Assembly: GCA_015222595.1 (NCBI GenBank)
Contig: JADFVP010000060.1
Coordinates: 1 to 5,715, forward strand
Direction of reading: 5' to 3'
Source: Pseudomonadota bacterium
GTDB taxonomy: Bacteria; Desulfobacterota; GWC2-55-46; JADFVP01
DNA: 5,715 nucleotides
In this document: positions 1 through 5,030 of the stretch, piece after piece
Position numbering within the stretch: the stretch's first letter is position 1
Layout: each line of letters starts with the position of its first letter
Notes under the pieces: generated by a model
Seen by the model: the letters and a program-made list of their open reading frames with translations, nothing else
The model's database searches: none
Told to the model about the DNA's origin: nothing
Made by a program: the position numbers and the translations under genes

Positions 1-123
1 CAAGACAGTTCCCCCCGAACAGAAGTCCCCCCCCCGTTATTACCCTATACCCCACACCATACACCGGTGTGGGGTATAGAGTAATAACGGGGGGGGGACT
101 TCTGTTCGGGGGGAACTGTCTTG
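1..123. repeat. Giant near-perfect inverted repeat (58-nt arms, 7-nt loop)
   Basis: Bases 1-58 are the reverse complement of bases 66-123 at 57 of 58 positions. The only mismatch is C44 opposite A80, and the loop is 59-65 (ATACACC). Each arm holds a run of six and a run of nine identical C or G bases. No open reading frame or transposase accompanies it. The repeat begins at the first base of the window, so the arms may extend further left and no target-site duplication can be tested. It could be a MITE-like palindromic element, a cruciform-forming site, a structured transcript, or a fold-back artefact at a contig end. The single mismatch and defined loop argue mildly against a simple artefact. 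The repeat itself is certain; its nature is not. Confidence 0.95.
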
Positions 124-193
124 CAGGGTGGCGTTGCCCGCAAATTCCATTTCACAACACCACCTAAAGCTCAAACCAGAGAAAAGAGTACCT

Positions 194-217
194 GATATAA
201 GACCCCCGCAAGGGGGT
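194..217 (-). terminator. Possible terminator of the hemerythrin-like gene
   Basis: Bases 202-207 (ACCCCC) pair with 212-217 (GGGGGT) around a GCAA loop, making a compact 6-bp GC stem that overlaps the last base of the stop codon at 217-219. Read on the minus strand, the stem is followed by CTTATATC, which is only moderately T-rich. The position fits a terminator but the weak tail makes it uncertain. The large inverted repeat at 1-123 lies a little further downstream of the same gene. Confidence 0.45.
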
Positions 218-624
218 TAGGCGGCAACTACCAACTGGTCGTACCTATCGTAAAGAATCGTCTCCTCTTTGTTCATGCGGGTTCTAAGAGTCGCGAGTAT
301 TCTGCCGAGTTCTTTTGCAAAGTCCAGCTGAACTCCGCCGTGGGCGTACTTGGCAAGAAAGAGCAGCGTCGTCTGCGCAATTACATCCATATCGGCCGCA
401 AAGAGCATTAAGATATTTTTGAGGCGACCGTCGAACCGCGCAGCCACCTTGAGCTTCGGATAGAACTCGGTCTCTTCCCTCTTCAGGTGCGCCGAGAGCA
501 TCTGCCTTATTAAATGAATAGTCTGCTGCGCATCTCTTGTCTCAATATCAACGCCTCTGAGGCTCTCCATGAGAGCGAACACCTCAACGTGATCCTGCTT
601 CAGTTCATGAACCAAACCGGACAT
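217..624 (-). CDS. Hemerythrin-like HHE-domain protein, 135 aa
   Basis: This is a small all-helical protein of the hemerythrin/HHE cation-binding family; such proteins bind iron and act in oxygen, nitric oxide or redox sensing or repair in the cytoplasm. The sequence shows a helix-1 motif KQDH (His12), a helix-2 HxxxE motif (His46, Glu50, within AHLKREETEFYP) and a helix-4 motif RMNKEETILY (residues 116-125). In classical hemerythrins helices 3 and 4 add more histidines. Here helix 3 (about 74-92) has none and helix 4 has Arg116 where a histidine would be expected, so the metal site may be reduced or mono-iron. I chose the ATG at 624 because AGAGGAGG lies 5 bases upstream; a longer reading from 696 has no such site and adds 24 residues unlike the family. 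It is transcribed away from galU. Family assignment is firm; the specific role is unknown. Confidence 0.85.
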   Translation of the reverse strand: MSGLVHELKQDHVEVFALMESLRGVDIETRDAQQTIHLIRQMLSAHLKREETEFYPKLKVAARFDGRLKNILMLFAADMDVIAQTTLLFLAKYAHGGVQLDFAKELGRILATLRTRMNKEETILYDRYDQLVVAA

Positions 625-629
625 CTCAG

Positions 630-637
630 CCTCCTCT
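630..637 (-). promoter_or_regulatory. Ribosome binding site that fixes the hemerythrin-like start
   Basis: On the minus strand AGAGGAGG is followed by five bases (CTGAG) and then the ATG at 624-622. This strong Shine-Dalgarno match supports the 135-residue product over a start at 696. Confidence 0.85.
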
Positions 638-648
638 CTTAAACTGCA

Positions 649-677
649 TCGATAGTAATGAAGTACACATCGGTCAA
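649..677 (-). promoter_or_regulatory. Weak candidate promoter for the hemerythrin-like gene
   Basis: On the minus strand TTGACC (677-672) is followed after 17 bases by TATCGA (654-649). The -35 match is good and the -10 match is poor. A TATACA hexamer at 693-688 is an alternative -10 without a clear -35. An activator-dependent promoter would fit the palindrome at 726-741. TTGACC at 672-677 is also a half-site of that palindrome, so it could be part of a second regulator site instead. Confidence 0.3.
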
Positions 678-725
678 ACAGTAACTCTGTATACACCTAC
701 TCTACGCCACTTCTGTAGCGAACGC

Positions 726-741
726 ATTGACCCCGGTCAAT
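726..741. promoter_or_regulatory. FNR/HcpR-type operator palindrome upstream of the hemerythrin-like gene
   Basis: ATTGACC-CC-GGTCAAT is a perfect 7+7 inverted repeat with a 2-base spacer. CRP/FNR-family regulators bind TTGAN(6)TCAA-like palindromes, and the HcpR/DNR branch (nitrosative stress and nitrogen-oxide control, frequent in deltaproteobacteria) prefers TTGAC-N4-GTCAA, which this matches. Its centre is about 110 bases upstream of the hemerythrin-like start and about 140 upstream of the galU -35 box, so the former is the likelier target. On the plus strand a T8 tract (749-756) follows after seven bases, so a weak terminator is an alternative reading, but the possible hairpin is short and the T run is displaced. 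The binding protein is inferred, not shown. Confidence 0.5.
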
Positions 742-870
742 TCTGCCGTTTTTTTTCATCCTCCTATGGCTTCGATAACTACCCCCCTGCCACAGGGGCT
801 TCAGGAACCACCGACGTACCTGAAATAAAACCCACGACTGTGGGCGAGAGTGGGGACTGTGGGCGCCAAC
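742..870. other. Gene-free part of the divergent intergenic region with small inverted repeats
   Basis: No convincing gene is seen between the hemerythrin-like start (624) and galU (989). Besides the separately listed sites, this part holds a T8 tract (749-756), a 6-bp stem CCCCTG/CAGGGG (784-789 and 793-798, 3-base loop), a 6-bp inverted repeat TTCAGG/CCTGAA (800-805 and 819-824), and an 11-bp direct repeat GACTGTGGGCG (836-846 and 855-865, period 19). The second copy of GTGGG (859-863) could replace the first as a partner of CCCAC (831-835). A minus-strand frame of 73 codons spans the region but has no family features and is crossed by the terminator-like hairpin. Confidence 0.6.
822..844 (-). 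terminator. Intrinsic terminator-like hairpin, minus strand
   Basis: Read on the minus strand, CCCAC-AGTC-GTGGG (844-831) is followed directly by TTTTATTT (830-823), the form of a Rho-independent terminator with a short 5-bp stem. No gene upstream on that strand is recognised: the DNA from 845 to about 945 is non-coding, and beyond it the strand is antisense to galU. It may stop antisense transcription before it reaches the hemerythrin-like gene, or end an unrecognised small RNA. Confidence 0.5.
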
Positions 871-899
871 TTGACTTATAGCCGCAAAATGCTTATCAT
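871..899 (+). promoter_or_regulatory. Sigma-70 promoter for galU
   Basis: TTGACT (871-876) is separated by 17 bases from TATCAT (894-899); each hexamer matches the consensus at five of six positions with ideal spacing. Transcription would begin near 906, giving a leader of about 83 bases before the TTG start at 989. Confidence 0.75.
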
Positions 900-976
900 C
901 AACTCTGCGTTTGCACACTCCCCGCTCTGTCTCTTAGCGACTATAATGAATGAACAGTTGCCGTACTTTTCCAGAC

Positions 977-980
977 AGGA
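977..980 (+). promoter_or_regulatory. Ribosome binding site favouring the TTG start of galU
   Basis: AGGA at 977-980 sits 8 bases before TTG at 989. The ATG at 950 has no purine-rich site in the preceding 20 bases, so the site decides for the TTG start. Confidence 0.6.
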
Positions 981-988
981 AAACTAAA

Positions 989-1873
989 TTGACTACCAAA
1001 AAAACAAAACTAAAAAAGATAAAGAAGGCCGTCTTTCCGGCAGCCGGCTTCGGCACCCGCTTTCTGCCCGCAACAAAGGCCATCCCCAAAGAGATGCTGC
1101 CGCTTGTGGACAAGCCGCTCATCCAGTACGTGATCGAGGAGGCCGCCGACGCCGGGATAGAAGAGATCATAATAGTAACGGGCATGGGCAAAACGGCCAT
1201 AGAGGACCACTTCGATATCTCGTTCGAGCTGGAATCTCTCTTGAAGGAGAAGGGCAAGAAGCTGCTCCTTAAACAGATACGCGAGATATCCGACCGCGTG
1301 ACATTTGCGTACACGCGCCAGAAACAGCCCCTCGGCCTCGGCCACGCAGTTGCTATTACCCGTAACCTCGTCTCCAACGAGCCCTTTGCGGTGCTCCTCG
1401 GTGACGACATAATAGACGCGAAGGTTCCGGCCATCAAGCAGATGGAAAAGCTCTACAACAAGGTTAACGCCACGGTGATAGCCGTGCAGAAGGTGCCTAA
1501 GAACCAGACGCACCTCTACGGAGTGATACAGGGAGTGAAGATCGGCCCCGGAACTTACCGCGTAACAGACCTTGTAGAGAAACCGAAGAGCAACCCGCCG
1601 AGCAACTTAGCGATCATAGGGCGCTATATCTTAACACCCGGAATCTTCGATGCCTTTGAGGTGACGAAGAAGGGTAAGGGCGGCGAGCTACAGCTGACCG
1701 ATGCGCTGCGCACGCTTCTAAAGACCGAGGAAATCTACGCCTGCGAATTCGAAGGCGACCGTTACGACGCCGGAGACAAGCTCGGTTTTCTAAAGGCCAA
1801 TATCTCTTACGGGCTAAAACATTCCGACATTTCGAAAGACCTTAAAAAGTTCCTGAAGGGCCTGAAATTATAA
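989..1873 (+). CDS. galU: UTP--glucose-1-phosphate uridylyltransferase (UDP-glucose pyrophosphorylase), 294 aa
   Basis: GalU makes UDP-glucose and pyrophosphate from UTP and glucose 1-phosphate in the cytoplasm, supplying glucosyl units for lipopolysaccharide, capsule and other glycans. The nucleotidyltransferase signature GFGTRFLP (residues 20-27) with Lys30 binds the nucleotide. GLGHAV (116-121), LLGDDI (136-141, metal-binding aspartate), VEKP (196-199), GGELQLTDA (231-239) and DRYDAGDK (257-264, sugar-phosphate binding) follow in the usual GalU order. Length is typical for the bacterial enzyme. I chose TTG at 989 because AGGA lies 8 bases upstream and the protein then begins, after a short lysine-rich stretch, with the conserved KKAVFPAAG strand. 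An ATG at 950 would add 13 residues and has no ribosome binding site. It has its own strong promoter; no clear terminator follows, so some read-through into hsp20 is possible. Identity is secure; the start is likely. Confidence 0.95.
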   Translation: MTTKKTKLKKIKKAVFPAAGFGTRFLPATKAIPKEMLPLVDKPLIQYVIEEAADAGIEEIIIVTGMGKTAIEDHFDISFELESLLKEKGKKLLLKQIREISDRVTFAYTRQKQPLGLGHAVAITRNLVSNEPFAVLLGDDIIDAKVPAIKQMEKLYNKVNATVIAVQKVPKNQTHLYGVIQGVKIGPGTYRVTDLVEKPKSNPPSNLAIIGRYILTPGIFDAFEVTKKGKGGELQLTDALRTLLKTEEIYACEFEGDRYDAGDKLGFLKANISYGLKHSDISKDLKKFLKGLKL

Positions 1874-1894
1874 TCTTTTCCCTCTCCTATTCAT

Positions 1895-1924
1895 TTGACA
1901 ATACGGTAGAAGTGGGACTATAGT
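1895..1924 (+). promoter_or_regulatory. Strong sigma-70 promoter for hsp20-lon
   Basis: A consensus -35 box TTGACA (1895-1900) is followed after 18 bases by TATAGT (1919-1924), placing the start of transcription near 1931 and leaving a leader of about 40 bases. It resembles a housekeeping promoter rather than a sigma-32 heat-shock promoter (CTTGAAA / CCCCAT type), and I see no CIRCE or HAIR element. Heat control, if any, may therefore act through the inverted repeat that overlaps it. Confidence 0.8.
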
Positions 1925-1948
1925 CAGTATATTGAATTTATGACTGAC
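1923..1948 (+). promoter_or_regulatory. Inverted repeat over the hsp20 transcription start (candidate operator)
   Basis: GTCAGT (1923-1928) pairs with ACTGAC (1943-1948), and ATA (1929-1931) pairs with TAT (1939-1941), leaving G1942 unpaired and a 7-base loop TTGAATT. The repeat covers the end of the -10 box and the predicted start site, a usual place for a repressor. As RNA it would be a weak hairpin at the 5' end, upstream of the GAGG ribosome binding site (1960-1963), so it would not directly hide that site. Operator function is inference. Confidence 0.45.
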
Positions 1949-1971
1949 ACGAAAGAGGCGAGGCAGTAGAC

Positions 1972-2424
1972 ATGGCAAAGATTTCCAAGAAAAAGAGCAC
2001 GAAACTGACCTCTTTCGAGGTAAGCAACATCTCGCGCCTTCTCGGCGACAAGTCCGACGACATGCTGGGTACGGGCCACGAGCCCATTACCCATATACCG
2101 AACGTCGATATGTACTCAACGGACGCCGAGCTGACAATAGAGGTAGAGATGCCCGGCGTGCGCAAAGAGGACGTAGAGGTGCTTATACACCGGAGCGCAG
2201 TGACCATAAAGGCCATGAAGTTCGACTGCTTCGAAGAGGAGAAGGTCAACTACGTCTGTATGGAGCGGGTCTTCGGACGCATCTACCGCTCTGTCGATCT
2301 TCCCTTCCCGGTCGACACGGCAAAGATAAAAGCTCTTTATAAAAACGGTATTCTGACGATAAGTATTCCACGGATAAAAGACAAAAGAGCCGCTACGAAA
2401 CGCGTAGCGATAGAGTCGAAATAA
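1972..2424 (+). CDS. Small heat shock protein, Hsp20/alpha-crystallin family, 150 aa
   Basis: This is an ATP-independent holdase of the cytoplasm that binds unfolding proteins and keeps them available for refolding or proteolysis. A flexible, lysine-rich N-terminus (1-40) leads into the alpha-crystallin domain (about 43-135). That domain includes PNVDMY (43-48), the IEVEMPGVRKEDVEV strand region (56-70), ERVFGRIYRSVDLP (98-111) and the family signature ALYKNGILTISIP (121-133). Residues 145-147 (VAI) near the C-terminus form the I/V-x-I/V motif used for oligomer assembly. Two cysteines, Cys86 and Cys96, lie in the loop before the conserved arginine strand, where many bacterial homologues are charged. 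GAGG at 1960-1963, 8 bases before the ATG, supports the start. lon begins 22 bases downstream, so the two are probably co-transcribed as a quality-control pair. Confidence 0.93.
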   Translation: MAKISKKKSTKLTSFEVSNISRLLGDKSDDMLGTGHEPITHIPNVDMYSTDAELTIEVEMPGVRKEDVEVLIHRSAVTIKAMKFDCFEEEKVNYVCMERVFGRIYRSVDLPFPVDTAKIKALYKNGILTISIPRIKDKRAATKRVAIESK

Positions 2425-2446
2425 CCGCCCCACAATCGAGGTAGCC

Positions 2447-4936
2447 ATGATCGAAGACGATGATGAAATAAGAGACGCTCTGGACATAGACGAAGAGCAA
2501 CTCGTTATACCCGACACTCTGCCGCTGCTGCCCGTCAGAGACGTTGTTATCTTCCCGTTTATGATAGTGCCGCTCTTTGTGGGCCGGGACCGTTCCATAA
2601 ATGCGGTCGATGCGGCCCTTACGAAAGACCGCCTTATCTTTGCGGCCACTCAGAAAGATATAACCGACGAGGACCCGAACTCCAAGGACATCTACCGTAA
2701 CGGCACGGTCTGCATGATAATGCGGATGCTCAAGCTTCCTGACGGCAGGGTAAAGATACTGGTGCAGGGCCTTACGCGCGCAAGCGTAAAGAAGTTCGCC
2801 CAAACAAAGCCCTCTTACTTAGTAGAGATAGCCCAGACCCCTGAGATAGAGACCAAAGAGGCCACGCTTCAGATCGAGGCGCTTATGCGCAACGTCAAAG
2901 AGCAGCTGGAGAGGCTCGCTTCGCTCGGCAAGGTCGTCTTTCAGGAGGTGATGATGATAGTCGAGAACATCACCGATCCGGGACGCATGGCAGACCTCGT
3001 GGCCTCGAACCTGGGGCTCAAGATTGACGAGTCTCAAGAGATACTCGAGATGCGCGATCCGATGGCGCGCCTCAGGAAAGTTTCCGAACACATAAACAAA
3101 GAGCTGCAAGTCTCGCAGATGCAGGCCCATATCCAGAGCCAGGCCAAGGACGAGATGGACAAGTCGCAGCGCGAGTACTTTCTGCGCGAGCAGATGCGCG
3201 CCATCAAAAACGAGCTTGGGGACCTGGAAGAGAGCAACGAAGAGTCCGACGAACTGAGAACGAAGATAACCAAGGCGAATATGCCCCCGGCGGTAGAGAA
3301 GGAGGCCTCGAAGCAGGCCGATCGGCTCGACATGATGCACCCCGACGCTGCCGAAGCAGGGCTAATTCGTACCTACCTTGAGTGGCTCACAGACCTGCCT
3401 TGGGCCAACTATACAAAGGACGTTATCGATCTCAAGAAGGCGAAAGAGATACTCGACACAGACCACTACGGGCTTGAGAAGATCAAGGAGCGGATACTTG
3501 AGTTCCTCGCCGTTCGCAAACTGAAGAACGACACCAAGGGCCCGATACTCTGCTTTGTGGGCCCTCCCGGGGTCGGCAAGACGTCGCTCGGAAAATCAAT
3601 CGCGAGGAGTATGGGGCGCGAATTCGTCCGTATTTCTCTTGGCGGAATAAAGGACGAGGCCGAGATACGGGGCCACCGCAGAACCTACGTCGGCGCTCTT
3701 CCCGGGCGCATTATTCAGGGCATTAAGCAGGCCGGCACCACCAACCCGGTCTTTATGATGGACGAGATAGACAAAATCGGCACGGACTTTCGCGGAGACC
3801 CGTCGAGCGCGCTCCTGGAGGTGCTCGACCCGGAGCAGAACAACGCCTTCTCCGACCACTACTTAAACGTCCCCTACGACCTCTCCAACGTCATGTTCGT
3901 TATGACGGCCAACACCGCAGACCCTATTCCGGCGCCTCTTAGAGACCGCATGGAGATAATATACCTGTCTGGCTACACAGAGGAAGATAAGCTTCAGATA
4001 GCGCGCAAGTACGTTGTGCCGAGACAGATAACGGAGCACGGCCTTACGCGCAAGCTCATCAGCATTGCAGATGCGACGACCAGAAAGGTTATTAGCGAGT
4101 ACACGCGCGAGGCTGGGCTTAGAAGCCTTGAGCGCGAGGTCGCCTCTATCTGCCGCAAGGTAGCGCGCAAGGTGGCCGGTGGGCGCAAGACCTCTACGGC
4201 AATAACGCAGAAGAACCTGCACGAGTACCTCGGCGTGCCGAGATACCTGCCCGAAGACGAACAGAAACGCGACGAGATCGGCGTTTCGACCGGACTGGCG
4301 TGGACTCCGGTAGGCGGAGAGATACTCTACATAGAGGCGACTGTTATGAAGGGGCGCGGGGCGCTCTCTTTAACAGGCCAGCTTGGCGACGTTATGAAGG
4401 AGAGCGCACAGGCGGCGCTCAGCTACACGCGTTCAAGGGCAGATAAACTCGGTATCACAGACGACTTCAAGACACTCGACATCCATATACACGTTCCGTC
4501 GGGGGCCATACCCAAAGACGGCCCCTCTGCCGGAGTTACTATGGCAACGGCCATAATCTCGGCCCTTACCAAGACCCCGGTCAGGCGCGACGTTGCCATG
4601 ACAGGAGAAATTACGCTTCGCGGAAGAGTGCTCCCTATTGGCGGGCTCAAAGAAAAAGCCCTTGCGGCGCTTCGGGCCAAGATGACGACCGTAATAATGC
4701 CGGAGAGGAACGAGAAAGACCTTAGCGAGATTCCGCCCGACGTTCGCAAAAAGATGAAGTTCAGGCCGGTAAAGCATATGGACGACGTCATCAAGATAGT
4801 CTTCCGCAAAGATACGGTAAAGGCGAAGAAGGCCGGTGGAGCCAAAAGCCCACGTAAGAAGGCGACGACGGCTGTAAAAGCCAAGACCGGCGCCAAGAAG
4901 GCAACAAAAAAAGGGCGCAACCAGCCGCGCGCGTAA
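2447..4936 (+). CDS. lon: ATP-dependent protease La (Lon), 829 aa
   Basis: Lon is a cytoplasmic homohexameric AAA+ serine protease that degrades damaged proteins and short-lived regulators. The LON substrate-binding domain spans about 22-225, followed by a helical, partly coiled-coil linker (about 225-320). The AAA+ module follows, with Walker A GPPGVGKT (372-379), Walker B VFMMDEID (435-442), sensor-1 Asn489, the arginine-finger motif LRDRME (Arg501) and sensor-2 Arg559 in YTREAGLRSLER. The protease domain (about 600-785) carries the catalytic Ser694 in KDGPSAG and Lys737 in GGLKEKAL, so the enzyme should be active. It is about 45 residues longer than E. coli Lon. The extra length includes an acidic N-terminus (residues 1-17) and a basic tail (790-829) rich in lysine, alanine and threonine. 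GAGGT lies just upstream of the ATG. It follows hsp20 by 22 bases. Confidence 0.98.
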   Translation: MIEDDDEIRDALDIDEEQLVIPDTLPLLPVRDVVIFPFMIVPLFVGRDRSINAVDAALTKDRLIFAATQKDITDEDPNSKDIYRNGTVCMIMRMLKLPDGRVKILVQGLTRASVKKFAQTKPSYLVEIAQTPEIETKEATLQIEALMRNVKEQLERLASLGKVVFQEVMMIVENITDPGRMADLVASNLGLKIDESQEILEMRDPMARLRKVSEHINKELQVSQMQAHIQSQAKDEMDKSQREYFLREQMRAIKNELGDLEESNEESDELRTKITKANMPPAVEKEASKQADRLDMMHPDAAEAGLIRTYLEWLTDLPWANYTKDVIDLKKAKEILDTDHYGLEKIKERILEFLAVRKLKNDTKGPILCFVGPPGVGKTSLGKSIARSMGREFVRISLGGIKDEAEIRGHRRTYVGALPGRIIQGIKQAGTTNPVFMMDEIDKIGTDFRGDPSSALLEVLDPEQNNAFSDHYLNVPYDLSNVMFVMTANTADPIPAPLRDRMEIIYLSGYTEEDKLQIARKYVVPRQITEHGLTRKLISIADATTRKVISEYTREAGLRSLEREVASICRKVARKVAGGRKTSTAITQKNLHEYLGVPRYLPEDEQKRDEIGVSTGLAWTPVGGEILYIEATVMKGRGALSLTGQLGDVMKESAQAALSYTRSRADKLGITDDFKTLDIHIHVPSGAIPKDGPSAGVTMATAIISALTKTPVRRDVAMTGEITLRGRVLPIGGLKEKALAALRAKMTTVIMPERNEKDLSEIPPDVRKKMKFRPVKHMDDVIKIVFRKDTVKAKKAGGAKSPRKKATTAVKAKTGAKKATKKGRNQPRA

Positions 4937-4940
4937 CTTC

Positions 4941-4966
4941 GTCGGGGGCCTGTTACGAGACCCGAC
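4941..4966 (+). other. Inverted repeat between lon and thiL
   Basis: GTCGGG (4941-4946) pairs with CCCGAC (4961-4966) around a 14-base loop, starting four bases after the lon stop codon. No T tract follows, so it is not a standard intrinsic terminator. It could stabilise the 3' end of the lon message or lower thiL expression. The remaining 64 bases before thiL show no strong promoter. Confidence 0.35.
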
Positions 4967-5030
4967 AGATGGCCACCCCGTTCTCCTAAACAGAGCTACT
5001 ACAAATAAGGGTTCTAGTTCCTGCAAGCCA

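Noticed and set aside
1..123. Integron attC site
   Set aside because: attC sites are imperfect hairpins with RYYYAAC/GTTRRRY core boxes and extrahelical bases. This repeat is almost perfectly paired and shows no such boxes or nearby integrase.
697..759. Minus-strand 20-codon frame (MKKNGRIDRG...) preceded by AGGAGG, as a leader peptide
   Set aside because: The AGGAGG directly abuts the ATG, leaving no spacing for initiation, and the frame runs through the palindrome at 726-741. It has no attenuator-like codon run.
697..918. Minus-strand frame of 73 codons upstream of the hemerythrin-like gene
   Set aside because: It starts with GTG without a convincing ribosome binding site, has no family features, and contains the terminator-like hairpin and several regulatory repeats. 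It is most likely a chance frame in non-coding DNA.
942..947. Perfect TATAAT as a second plus-strand galU promoter
   Set aside because: No -35-like hexamer occurs 16-18 bases upstream (TCCCCG at 919-924). The promoter at 871-899 is much better.
4969..4989. Six-codon frame MATPFS between lon and thiL
   Set aside because: It has no ribosome binding site and nothing beyond chance length to support it.
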